64,000 nt of DNA from Gnetum montanum (lineage: Eukaryota; Streptophyta; Gnetopsida; Gnetales; Gnetaceae), in assembly GCA_015680685.1 (NCBI GenBank), contig MNCI01002748.1, positions 67,854 to 131,853 on the forward strand, in the 5' to 3' direction. A model generated the notes under the pieces. The model ran no database searches and was not told where the DNA came from. It saw nothing but the letters and a program-made list of their open reading frames with translations. Positions 1 to 11,010 of the stretch are shown piece after piece. The translations under genes and the position numbers were made by a program. The number at the start of each line of letters is the position of its first letter. Within the stretch, counting starts at the first letter, position 1.

Positions 1-1058
1 AAGTAATAGATTGGGCTTCTTGGCTCCTCCACTATTTTATCTTTGTAAACACAAACTTGTGTTGTACAGATTTTCTCTACATATAATGCAGCTTCATGAT
101 GCCTTCACTATTGTTTGTTTGGAGCACACCCATGTTAGCTTGTTCTATTCACCCTATTGTAATTTGTGTACAGTGCATGCATGATTATCAGTGTTTTAAT
201 GACCATTTTACTTAGTTTATTTGTCTACTCTAGTAATATGACCTAGGTGCTGAAGCTGATGTTTCTAATGATTGAATATTCGTTTGTTTCTGTGCATATT
301 TCTGAGCATATTAATAGATTTCTCTCTTATCTGTGTTTGCAACTTCCTGGTGGTTTTGTATATCACTTTGATGTTTATGCTTTTTGTTTTCTTGTTGTCT
401 ATGCATGTGTTTTATGGGCATCTCCTGTCAATTGCTTTGTGCTCCTCTCAATGAAACTAAAGCTTCTTTATCACATCCTAGAACTTAATGATCTAGTGGA
501 CTAACTTGGGCAGTCTCATCTTGGATCAATAGAGACACAATCCTTTGAGGGCAAGCATGCAGAACATGTTCAAAATAACCAAAGCTCGTCAGTAATATTG
601 ATGAGGTGATATCTTCATAAATTAAATGCCATGAAAACTATCAACTTACTTAAAATAGAAAATGAATTGAACATCAAATATTCTCTCAAGAAGTTCTTTC
701 CCTATATCTTTTTCTTGACTTAGAACACTAGACTCTTTCTTCATATCTGTACCACAAATGCTGACATCTCAAATAGGCTACATGAGGTGATTTATTCCGG
801 GATATTTCTAAAAATTTTTAACTTTTAGGGTAATGTGTGGATTTAGTGTATTGAAGTTTGCATCCACCTTTACATTTCTAAGTGATATTGAAGTTTGCCA
901 GTTTCTAAAGAAAAGTATAGTTAATTTAGCTGCATACTGAAGTCTATCCTTTTATTCCAAAGTCTCTACTCTATAAAAATTATTATTTTTTGTTAGCTGA
1001 GTGATTTCTGCTGTCTCAAAATTTTATCTTAATGATTTTTAACCTGGTTCTTCTGCAG
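1..1058 (+). other. intron sequence upstream of first visible exon
   Basis: AT-rich sequence without a convincing exon on either strand. It ends in a branch/pyrimidine region and a TTCTGCAG acceptor immediately before the exon at 1059. The short ORF at 247-504 has no recognisable domain and looks random. I take the stretch as the 3' part of an intron whose upstream exon lies outside the window. Confidence 0.5.
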
Positions 1059-1106
1059 GAGGAAGTTAATGGCTTACAATTTACAATTGCTGATCTTCAG
1101 ACAAAG
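1059..1106 (+). CDS. internal exon of a coiled-coil protein gene (16 codons)
   Basis: This 48-bp open segment is bounded by a TTCTGCAG acceptor (ending at 1058) and a GTACCT donor (1107). It encodes EEVNGLQFTIADLQTK in phase 0. Hydrophobic residues fall at heptad a/d spacing (L, I, L), and the series continues without a break into the exon at 13988 (V, M, L, V). That continuity is the main reason for joining the two across 12.9 kb of repeat-filled sequence. The upstream exons, and so the family, are outside the window. The function is unknown; a structural or cytoskeleton-associated coiled coil would be an inference. It is too short to support by itself, so the call rests on splice sites, phase and heptads together. 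Confidence 0.55.
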
Positions 1107-1667
1107 GTACCTAAATCCTTGTAAAATAACATAGACTACGTCTTCAGTGTTACATAGACAACTAAATATAGGGGGTGATTTGTGATCCGCTTAATTTATT
1201 TGAAATGTACTTTCAAATACTTATCTAAATGCTGAAGAAACTGGTGTGGTCAAGATGGCAAGCAGTGATCAAAAAGTTAGGGAAAAAGGTATTCTTCAGC
1301 AGCCTAGGAAAAAGCCTTAATTTATTTAAAAATGAAAAGGTCGGAAAAAGAGTCAGTAATAAAAAAAACCTGAGAAATATTTATATTTTTAGTTTCTATT
1401 TCATTCAGATATTAAAAAAAAGATCTTGAAATTATAAAAAATTTTAAAAGCATTTAAAGTAAATTAACTAGTTAATATAAATGACGGGACATACATATCA
1501 ACACGAAAGAAACTATCTATATTCTATAAAGAATCACAAATAATCAATAACTCTATATTGACTACAGAAGACATCATTATCTTACAAAAGCTTCCTCCAG
1601 CTTTGCATATTTCCAGACAATCATAATGACGTAAAATTTGAAGAATAAGAAAATCATAGATTCATTG

Positions 1668-2121
1668 TGTTAGACCTTGGTTAAGGTTGACAGTGCTCAA
1701 TCATTCTTTTTGTAAAGTAGTTAAGTGAAGAGACAAAAGTTTTAAACCAAAATGTCATGTCCTCCTACGACGTATGTAAGACGTAAGTGAGATGTTACAG
1801 AAAGTGTATGAAGAGATATAAAGAAATATGTGGAATCGTATTCTGAGGGATGGTACTTTAGTACTTGAGTTGACAAAGAAAAGATCTAAATAGATTGTAA
1901 ACATGAGAAGCACAAGCTAGTAGGGAGTAAGGCAAGGGGCACAAAGTGAAGAACAAAGGAACTTAGGAGGAGATAAGTTCATAAGGAACGTACTTGATGG
2001 ATCTAGTTCTTAAAGAGGAGAGAAGATCTGAAGGAAGTTTGGTTATAATAATGTGTATTTTAATGTACTCGTAATGTTTACAAGAATTGCATAAAGTTGT
2101 AGGGGGAGTATCCATTGTGTT
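1668..2121 (+). repeat. direct repeat copy 1 (~450 bp, possible LTR)
   Basis: It begins TGTTAGACCTTGG and ends at GAGTATCCATTG. It is clearly related to 5522-5966 along its whole length; both share GAAAAGATCTAAATAGATTG and GATGGATCTAGTTC. The copies differ by many substitutions and small indels. Their spacing of 3.9 kb and same orientation would suit LTRs, but no flanking target duplication or primer site was found, so this could also be a dispersed repeat. Confidence 0.6.
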
Positions 2122-4264
2122 AGGTTTAGCGAGGCAGAATGGGCCTTGGGACAACAATGTAACTTGAAAGAGACAGGCTCAAGGAAAGGTCATGCTTAAA
2201 CTTCTCAACTTGTACTAACTGTGAGGTGATTGTGACTTGGTTGTGGGTTGCAGTATGTTCTTTTCTTCAAAAAATTAGCAATTGCAAGGCGACTGTGAGT
2301 TGGCTGCAAGTCATAGTTTGTTTGTTCTTCTGTTCACAAGTTTAACGCAACTTGACTGTGAGGCTTTTGAACTGAGTTTTGGTAGTGGCCGTGAGTTGGG
2401 CATGATGGCACCTTGCGTTCTCTTCTTCAGGTCATGTTTAGGTTGTGCTGCCTTGGCGCTAGACCTACCAAACATCAATAATGTAACTGGAAGTGTAGCG
2501 CCATTGAGGTGCAAGTTGGGAGTCACCCCCTGTTCTTTTGCAATTGGGATGTTAGTGTGCTGAGACTTGGGTTGGGACTCGGGTAGAAGAGGCCTTGTGG
2601 GTTGCGCTGCTCTTGGGTTCAAGCGTGACTAGGGTGCAAGCTACTTGATATTGGCACTGGGGTCATGTTGGACCCAAAACTTGCAAAATGTAAAGGGAAT
2701 TTAGCCTGAACTGAAAGTTTGGAGATGAAAGTTTTAGGATTACCGATCTATTGGTTAAGGGTAGGATTGGCTAACTGCATCAACAAATTGGGCCACATGG
2801 CTTGACAAATGGAAAGGGCAGCTATAGCTTAATCTGGCCTTCAATTGAACTTGATTTTAGGCACAAATATGCCCAAATCTTCTTACACATATTAGAGGCT
2901 TTCCATTAAGTCGGTTGGAGGCCCAATTAAGGTAAATAAACATACTAAAACATGCCCATGATTTCATATAAAGAGAGCTTTTTATTTCAACATTAACTGC
3001 CCTTCATAAACTTTGAAGTTTTTCCTCAATTAGGTCTGAAACATCATGTTATATGCTTATAGCCCACAAGCACGAGCAAGGCTTGGGCCTTTAAATGATT
3101 CTTGTATTTTTTAGAAATTAATAATAAAAAACAGAGGCATTAAGAGGACTTCTGCTTCCCTTCTTAACTCAGCCCCTTTCACATGGTAAAACTCTATTAA
3201 CAAACATCTAAACATCATCATACTTCACATACATGTTTTACTTTGACAATGGAGTAAAAAGCATGATAAAATACATGGAATAGATTGGCTTCAAAGCAAA
3301 GAAACATGCCTATGCATTACATCAAACACTTGCCTCTATAACATTCATCCTCTAATTTAAACATAAATAAGTAAAGAAACTTCATGAAATTAAACACAAA
3401 CAAAGAAACTTAATGAAATTAAACACAAATTTAGCCTTCTTCCTCCTTTTATGCCTTTCCAGCCTTCTTTGTGGTACATAACTTTAGACTAAACCTCAAT
3501 TATCATAGGCTTCAGGCAACCCTAGAAGAAACTCCAAGCGTGGTGCAGAGCAAAAGAGGAATCACCAAGAGATTGAAGTGAGGTCGATGACCTCTAGCAC
3601 AAGTCATGTGAAGGAACCTCAAGTAGTCATAGGAAGAACTCAGCAGCAAACATGACGAACAAAATGACTTGGAGACAAGTATTTTATTGCCCCTCCTAAT
3701 TACAATAATGAAACCTTATAATTGATTCTATTGGAATTTCAATGGAGGAAATCAATGACCTGTAGAAGCGTAAGAATGACTTGGATATGAATCAGTCTAG
3801 GCATGCTTTATGAGCATGTACTGATGTATTTACTACTAATGTTTATAAAATGATTGGTGCCAAAAACTATTTGTTTTGCATTATAATAATGTATGCTAGG
3901 GAATTTAGGGAGGATAAATGTACATTGATTAAGTTGTTGAAGATCTCAGAGAAATTGCCAAATAAAGCTGTCTGCCAAGAGGTACAGTATTAGCTTGATT
4001 CAAGAAAACCAAAATTTTTGAATAGTCATGGTATTCTATGAATGGGTGTATATCTGTACGTTGAATCCATGTTGTATTATGTAGGCATGCGGGTTTATGC
4101 AAAAGGAAAAATGAATAATCTGAATCAAGCTACAGAAAGGCTTTCTTTGCTTGAAGTGAAGCAGAAGAAATGCAAGTTTGAAGTCCAGCTGAGACACATC
4201 AAATACGATAAGCCCTAATTTGAAGACTGTGACAAGGGTTGAATGGTATAAAGTAGTAAACAGA

Positions 4265-4540
4265 CCTCAAATAGCTTTATTGGATCAAGCGTGAGCACAT
4301 TTGGAAGAAAAGGATTTACGTGATCTTAGTGCCATTGAGCAACAATATCAACAGGTTGTGGAGGAACAGAAAATGTTGCATGCTGGAATGTTAGAAACAT
4401 TGAATACTGTTCATATGACTAATGATGAGTTAGTCATAGAAAATAACACTCAATGTGTTAATTTACCAGAAGCTAAGGATCGCATGCATGCTATGGAAAA
4501 TGCAGCCAAGGATTTATGAATGGAAGCTGTCCGAAATTTG
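4265..4540 (+). pseudogene. coiled-coil coding remnant, family not recognised
   Basis: One frame encodes a charged, heptad-like stretch (LEEKDLRDLSAIEQQYQQVV and onward to AMENAAKDL). A stop separates it from upstream in-frame residues (RPQIALLDQA) and another stop ends it near 4517. There is no good ATG. Weaker coding-like sequence rich in K, E and Q precedes it at 4095-4220 in another frame. It lies between the two ~450-bp direct repeats, so it may be element-derived (gag-like) or a captured host fragment. No domain name can be given. Confidence 0.35.
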
Positions 4541-5340
4541 AATTCAGTCTTGATACACTCCAATGTTGGAAAAATGAAGACAAATACATTAATTGTTGTA
4601 TTTCCTTTTATGTTGCATTTGATGTGGGGATGCGTTTTATCCCACATGTATTAGGATTGGGGTTTGGTCCTCATGTTTCTTCATAAATAGAAGGCTTGGG
4701 GTAGCCTTTAGTGTGTGCTTTGAAGTGAAAGCATTGTATCAAGGTTTTACCTTGGAGACGTGAGTCTTGTTGGTGTTGATACGAGATCTGTTGGAATAAC
4801 AGATTGGGTGTTTGGAAAAGTTACAAGGATGGTTTGTGTCCTGAAGATTTGAGAAGAATAGAATGCAGATCAACATTGTTGTGGGAGTAGGGTAAAAAAG
4901 GCCCGAACCACATAACTCTCTGTGTTCTTGTGCTATCTTTACTGTTTTCATTTTGCTTTCATTTTGTTATCACAACAAATGTTTGCTAGAGTTTAGAACG
5001 TTTTGAGAGTGATTTATAGTGTCTCTTGACCTGCTACAGCGCAATATTTTGCCTCTAATGATTTATTCAGATTTGTAGGGTTCTAATAATTTCTCTAGAG
5101 CATTTGTAGTGTGTTTTCAGATCTGATTATAACATCCAGGTGGATACCTCCTGATTGTCCATGAGTTGAGTCTAGTTCCCATTGCTCCATGTGCTTTATC
5201 AATAATCAATATTAATAAAGTTGGAAATACTGCTTGTTTTCCAATGTTCATTTGTTTACGAACTTGTGAGTAAAGGGGAGAATATGTTATGTGTGTGATT
5301 ATGTATCTTTGTGACTAGCCACCATTAGGACACATACGTA

Positions 5341-5412
5341 CATTATCATCATCATCATTCTAGCTTTCCCAACAAAATAGAGGTGGCTACATGAGTTCGT
5401 TTTTGCTATACA
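5341..5412 (-). mobile_element. short 3' tail of an RTE-type LINE
   Basis: The segment has ATC repeats followed by sequence matching the start of the larger LINE fragment at 6558: TCTAGCTTTCCCAACAAAAT and then GGCTACATGAGTTC. On the - strand this is the usual plant RTE 3' end, a conserved CATGTAGCC-type block followed by GATGAT repeats. Only about 70 bp can be recognised, as expected of a severely 5'-truncated insertion. Confidence 0.5.
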
Positions 5413-5521
5413 AACATGTAAGATTGTTATTTCAAATTTAATTTCATTACCTATAAAAGTCATCCACTGAATTCTTGACAAATGAATAAATGAAGTTACC
5501 AAACTAATGCTTGAATGGAAG

Positions 5522-5966
5522 TGTTAGACCTTGGTTATGGTTGATAGTGCTCAATCATTAGTTTTGTGGAGTGCTCAAGTGAAGAGACATAAGTTGTAAA
5601 CCAAAACGTCATGGCCTCTCATGGCATATGTACGACACAAGTAAGACATTATGAAAACTGTATGAAGAGATATATAAGAAGTATCTAAAGTAACATTATA
5701 TGAAGGATGGTACTTTAATATTGGATTTGATAAAGAAAAGATCTAAATAGATTGCAAAGATGAAGAAACACAAGCAAGCAGGAAGTAAGCCAAAAGGCAA
5801 AAAGTGAGACTTACGATAAAATAAGTTCTTAAAGAATGTATGTGATGGATCTAGTTCCTGAAGAGGAGAGAAGATTTGGAAGAAGTTGGAGTGTAATGAT
5901 GTGTATTGTAATGCAGTCGTAATGGTAACAAGAACTGCATAAAGGAGTGGGGAGAGTATCCACTGA
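5522..5966 (+). repeat. direct repeat copy 2 (~450 bp, possible LTR)
   Basis: It is homologous to 1668-2121 in the same orientation, starting TGTTAGACCTTGG and ending near GAGTATCCACTG. It lies upstream of the copia coding remnants and could be that element's left LTR. However, no TGGTATCAGAGC-type primer site follows it, so the assignment is open. Confidence 0.6.
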
Positions 5967-6552
5967 AGGTCAAGCTATGAAAGGTGCAGTAGTCCAAAGG
6001 AACCTACTAATTTTAAGAACAAGCAAATTGTTGGCAAGTATGAACATGATTATGAGTACGAAGGAACTTGGGTCTCACATAGAAGTCCAACAGGAAAACT
6101 TCTGTACGCAAATTAATGCTAAGAAAGGACTAGATAGTCTATGGTTATGCTTCAACAATTGTAAAATATTAAAATTTTGATTATAATGATCTTGGATAAT
6201 TAGAAGTGTCAATGAAATGTGGAACAAACACAATGAAATAACTATAGGGATTTCTTAGTGAACTTTCTCAATTGATAGAAATCTTTTAAGAGAAAACTAT
6301 ATACAAAATCGAGTGCTCCAACCCAATCAAATGACTATACTATGAAGAAAGGCAAATATATTAAATTTGACCATAAGCCATTATATTAAACATACTCAAC
6401 ATACTACACCACTGAAAAGATATTGTTGAGTTTTTGAGGATGAGCAAAAGCCATGCAGAATTTGATAAAGTTGTTCAAGGCACCAATGATGATACCAAAG
6501 ATATGTTATCAAGAAAAGGTTCCTTTAGTATATTACTGTTGCTGCTAGCCAA

Positions 6553-7150
6553 TGTTTGATCATCATCATCATCCTAGCTTTGTTCCAACAAAATGGGGTT
6601 GGCTACATGAGTTCTCTTTTGGCATTTGCCAATGTGAAAAGCTAGTTCCCTTTTTATTTGCAATTTTTTCAGATCTTCTTCATTGGTTTTTTCCTATGCC
6701 TTTTTTAATCTTCCTTTTAGTGGCTTTCCTGGAATAGCGATGTAGCAACCCTTTTTAATAGGCTCAATATCTATCTTCTTTACACATGCCCAAACCATTT
6801 AAGATTATTTTTGTAGCTTATTTGCAATATAAGCCACTCCAAGCCATCCTTTAATGTCTATATTTTGCAATATAAGCCACTCCAAGCCATCCTTTAATGT
6901 CTATATTTTGCAATTTATTTTTTCTTGCAACATTCAATATCCGTCTAAGCATTCTCATTTTTAGCACACTAATTTGTTGGCCATGCATCTTTTGTACTGT
7001 CCAACATTCAGCACCATATAAGATAGCGTGCTTGATTACTTTCCTATAAAATTTTGCCTTTAGTTTTGTTGAGACGATGTTTGATAGATTTGCTAATAAA
7101 CTCAGTGACCTCTTTGTTTATTCCTTGGATTGCCTTCACCATTGCATTCT
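6553..7150 (-). mobile_element. 5'-truncated RTE-type LINE (3' end)
   Basis: Read on the - strand, the segment encodes a degenerate C-terminal part of an RTE-clade reverse transcriptase. YGAECWTVQKMHGQ is followed by KMRMLRRILN-like residues and a GRLKKA basic stretch, matching the family's YG-EW-x-KK and MRMLRW regions. It then passes through the CATGTAGCC-type 3' block into GATGATGATGAT repeats at 6558-6575. The 5' part (endonuclease and RT core) is absent. It carries a 43-bp internal tandem duplication and sits in the intron, antisense to the host gene. Confidence 0.7.
6822..6907. repeat. 43-bp tandem duplication
   Basis: Two nearly identical 43-bp units, each containing TGCAATATAAGCCACTCC, lie side by side inside the LINE fragment. 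The duplication also duplicates part of the decayed reading frame. It looks like a local slippage or repair event after insertion. Confidence 0.85.
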
Positions 7151-7869
7151 TTAAGATTTGGTAGGGGGATGCCTGCTGGTACTGTTGCCATGAAGATAGC
7201 TAAACTAGAAATCAAATGATGCTCAAAGGTACATTTCCTGATTGTAGGACCACCATCCTTTTAGCTTGATCATTTGTGGCTTGCATGCTGGTGGTTAGGT
7301 TTTGCAGTAGGATCAAAACATCAGAAGGGATGGTTATTTTTTTTAGGATTGGGAAGAAAGGCAGGTAATTGGGTGGGATTAAAAATAGATTTAGGTTAAG
7401 CTGTTTGGAAAGATACAGAGTTCCGATTGGCTGAGAGAGGGGAGTATTCATCAAGTTTAAGTTGCCTGAATTCCTCGGAGAAAGGGATGCTAGGAATTCT
7501 GATTAGGTTCAAGTAGAGATAGTAATTATGTAATAAAAATAAAAGAGATACATGAATGCATCATCAAGAATAGAAAATAGTGTATGAGATACGGAGAAGG
7601 AATGATGCTCAGATAGTAGCAGTATTTGTTGTTGAGAATGATATTTTTAAATTGCATCCATTCAAGGATGTAATTTTCATACCAATGCATTAAGGTGACA
7701 CTGAACATTGATATTCATGATGTTGTCGCCTTAGTCTTGAATACCTGTGAAAATTACCAACTGTAAAATGAGTGCCAGAAGATTTGAAAGAACAAAGTCT
7801 TGCGGTTTTTAAGTATTGTATGCTTAAGATGTACAAATAAATAGTTTCAAAGGTGACGAGTACAAAGTC

Positions 7870-8235
7870 TTCTTTAAAACTGAAATTAATGGATTCAGAC
7901 GTTTGTAGTTATGGAACTCTACCAGCACAGGGAGGAACGAATTTTTTCTTACTTGTCATAGATGACCTTACCAGCAAAATATGAGTATACCTGTTAAGAA
8001 GTAAAGCAGAAATATTAGATGCATTCATTCATTTTTGTAAATCGATGGAGAAAGAAACTTCATGCCAAATAAAAACCTTCAGAAATTGATAATAAATGGG
8101 AGTATGTTAATGAGTGGTTCAGAGAATAGCTATGAGAGGTGGTATTAATCATGAATGCTTAATGTCATATACTCCGCAACACAAAGGAATAGCGGAGTGA
8201 AAGAATAGGACATTGGAAGAAATAGTTCATCGTAG
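7870..8235 (+). pseudogene. copia integrase core remnant
   Basis: Broken frames encode SDVCSYGTLPAQGG then FFLLVIDDLTSK, the region of the first and nearby catalytic acidic residues of copia integrases. Further on come YTPQHKGIAE and KNRTLEEIVH, the block with the catalytic glutamate. The order and spacing match the core of copia integrases, which join element cDNA to the chromosome. A stop follows the GIAE block and other frame breaks lie between the pieces. Confidence 0.75.
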
Positions 8236-8764
8236 GCTGGCCCAAGCCAAAATGGAAGTGAAATGGGGCGGGGAAGGTGCTCTTAGGGCATCAAAATCAT
8301 AAACCATTTACCAGCAAAGAAGATCAAATTTTGCTGTCCAAAAGAAGTATGAACCTGTGAGAAATCATCTGTAGATTTCTTCCGAGTCTTTGGAATTTAA
8401 GTGTTCTATTATATCAATGTGTGGTCAAAATAGAGGACAAGGCATGGGAAGGAGTATTCCTCGTGTATGCTGAAACATATGTAGCATATATATTTGCGAT
8501 ATACAAGCCAAGAAACTTGCGATATTTGGCAATGTAATTTGTGACAAGAGTCTGCTCGGAAAAGATAGCAAACATACCTTGCAAGTTACATTGCCAGTAA
8601 GCTTGCCAATCATGGGTAGACAAGTTAACAAATCATGTGATGGTCCACAATCCAGGAGAGCTGAAGAGAGTTGAGGAATCATTCCTAGAGCGGAAACAAA
8701 TGATGGTCCATCGCAAGATGAGTCCAACGAACGGAGAACATCTTCCCAGATTGTAGTAGAAGAT

Positions 8765-8904
8765 GCAGGACCTTGGGGTGATACCCATGAAACTGAAACT
8801 GAAATTTTATTTACATCTATGAAGACCCTTTGGAGCAGGACCATGGGGTAATACCAGTGAAACTGAAACTGAAATTTTATTTACATCTATGAAGACCCTT
8901 TGGA
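8765..8904. repeat. 70-bp tandem duplication
   Basis: Two 70-bp units share AACTGAAACTGAAATTTTAT and TTACATCTATGAAGACCCTT. They differ at only a few bases, so the duplication is younger than the surrounding copia decay. Confidence 0.9.
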
Positions 8905-8937
8905 TCTATTTGACCAGTTTCAGAATTTCTTTTACAG

Positions 8938-9037
8938 ATTTTTTTTTTTACATGACTCAGGGTAGCCCAGTGGAATTGAACCTGTGACCTGGGTCTTCTA
9001 GGCCAAGGCTCTTACCACTAAGCTAATACCAATCTAA
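8938..9037 (-). mobile_element. tRNA-derived SINE
   Basis: On the - strand there is a pol III A box (TAGCTTAGTGGTAAGAGCC) and, about 43 nt further on, a B box (GGTTCAATTCC). This is tRNA-like spacing. A short body follows and then an A-run (poly-T at 8939-8951 on the + strand). This is the structure of a plant SINE head and tail. I found no clear flanking duplication. It lies within the copia remnant, so it inserted later. Confidence 0.7.
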
Positions 9038-9484
9038 ATGAACCTAGATTAACTTGACAATAATGGAGGAATATGGAATTAGAGCTCATCTTCACGATTG
9101 TAGACTTGGTAGTTCCAAAAAAGTCTGACAAAACCTTCCTAAAAAATGGGCAATTTGATTCTCAGGGGGAGTGTCCCTGGTTCTGGGGTGTTCGGTGTTT
9201 GTTTTCTTAGGGATGGCCTCTCCGCCTCCCTTCTGTTTGTAATTTTTTTTTGTTTGCGATAATAGAGTTTTTCCCAAAAGTTTTTTTCTTTTTAGAAAAA
9301 AAAAAAAAGGCATTTGAAGCAGATCACTACATTTTGAAAAAGAGGGGGGTTCTGACTGTTGTGTATGCATCACTGGATAGAAAAATTATACAGAGTCGAT
9401 AGGGTTTCACAACAAAGTTGAAGGAAGATGGAACCTTTGGAAAGAACAAAACCAGAATAGCTCTGAAGGGCATTTTACAGATAA

Positions 9485-10130
9485 CAGGAATTGATTTAAA
9501 GAAACCTTCACACCTATAGCTCAAATGATCACTTCCTATATAACTATCAGCTTAGGGTCAAAAGGCAACATGACTCTTTTTTCAGATTGATGTAAAGTCA
9601 GCCTTTCTTTATGTTAAACTTGAAGAAGAAATTTACATGGGATCTCTAGAAGGTTTTGAAGAGAAAGAAGGCAATGTTTGGAAATTCAAAAACATCATTA
9701 GTAGGCATCTAGTATGTGATAATTTGGGCTAGATGAATTCTTATGAAACTATGGTTCACAATAATTTGCAATGGACAATAAATTGTATTTTTATCAAGGA
9801 AAAAAAGATATCATTGTAAGGATTGGGTTTGAGCCTGGGTTCAACCTATTGGAAAGGGGTTAGACTTTTGCTTGTCTACTGGCCCTCTTGAGACCTCACT
9901 TGGCAAAATAAGTATTGAGCCTTTGGGTGATGACCTTTTTTTTAAAAAGATAAACATCAAAATTCTGTTGGCATATCATTTGAATGATATTATAATAACA
10001 AGGCCTAATCTTACAATTTTAAGAACTTTCAAGCAAAGTCTTGCAAAGGTGTTTGAGATCTCTGATTTTGGCCCAACTTAATATTACCTTGGTATGGAAA
10101 TCTAGTAGAATCCAAGAGCCAATGTCGTAA
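9485..10130 (+). pseudogene. copia reverse transcriptase remnant
   Basis: Frames encode FKETFTPIAQMITSY, then DVKSAFLYVKLEEEIYMG, then HLNDIIITRPN and FKQSLAKVFEISDFG with YYLGME after it. These match, in order, the copia RT start, the DVKSAFLNG-type block, the YVDDI active-site block and the following LG motif. The active-site segment reads HLNDI, so one of the two catalytic aspartates is replaced by asparagine. Frame changes occur between blocks. The enzyme cannot be active. Confidence 0.75.
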
Positions 10131-10204
10131 GTCACAAAAATATATGATGGAATTATTGAAAGAATATTGACTTGATAAAGCATCTTCTTCAACAACTTTG
10201 CTAG

Positions 10205-11010
10205 TTGTGGGACTCAATCAAAGTAGGAGGAGCAATAGTCAATCCTATTCAATTCCGTAGAATTATTGGAGGCCTCATATACCTAACAATAACAAGACCC
10301 AGTATTCACTTTGCAGTGAATTACCTTAATACAGCAATGCAGACACCGAATGTATACGATATGAAGATTGCCTTGGTTGTAATTCATTACGTTGGTGGAA
10401 TTTCGTCAATTGGTCTTAACTTCCAGAAGGAGAGATCAATGGTATTATCAGCCGACAGTGTTGCTGACTAGGGGAGTTAGTCAAGCACACTGAATTCCTG
10501 AACAGGATGTTTAATCTTATTGGATCCTTACCCAATTTGGTGGGCAAGCATCAAACAAGAGACAGTTGCATTATCTTCAATAGAGGCTGAATAGTGAGCA
10601 CTTCATGAAACACTAAGGGCCTGTTTGGTTGAGTGATTTTGCTGATGGTAAATTGCGTTAGATGTTAAAGCCACAGATTCACGGGTCCTACAAGATTTAC
10701 ATCTTTGCAGGTAAATTCTGGAAGGAACCCAAAAATTAATATAAAGAAGTGTAGTTGGTGGGTCCAAGCAGAATCACCTGATTCATCTTCATAGAACTAT
10801 GTACAACCAAACAATTTTTTAATTTTAATTTAAGAACATAGATTTGTGAGATTCGACATCAACCAAACAGACCCTAAAAGAATTTATGTGGCTCCCCCAA
10901 TTATTTAAGGAATTGAAATTGATGCCCACTAAATCCAAGAAAAATATAATTTTGGATTTATCACTATCCCACATCTCTACTAGAGATCAGAAGGCCGATG
11001 GTGTAATAAA
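10205..11010 (+). pseudogene. copia RNase H remnant, split by a MITE
   Basis: IGGLIYLTITRPSIHFAVNY matches the start of the copia RNase H region. Later ALSSIEAE and ALHET match its conserved acidic block; one residue after the block is a stop. The frame is interrupted at 10617 by a MITE and resumes directly after it with EFMWLPQLFKEL, the usual continuation. This shows that the MITE inserted into a copia element that was already largely decayed or decaying. Confidence 0.75.
10617..10874. mobile_element. Tourist-like MITE, 258 bp, TSD taa
   Basis: It starts GGGCCTGTTTGGTT and ends with AACCAAACAGACCC, giving imperfect terminal inverted repeats of about 14 bp. TAA lies on both sides (10614-10616 and 10875-10877), the 3-bp target duplication of PIF/Harbinger-type transposons. 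It has no coding capacity. The reading frame of the host copia RNase H continues across the site when the insert and one TAA are disregarded, which fixes the ends. Confidence 0.85.

Noticed and set aside
2282-2622. Overlapping ORFs of 93 and 103 codons on opposite strands
   Set aside because: They overlap each other, show no domain, and the DNA contains repeated GTGAGTTGG-like phrases that keep frames open by composition.
9092-9373. 93-codon - strand ORF
   Set aside because: It lies antisense to the copia remnant, has long K/F runs from poly-A/T tracts and no motif.
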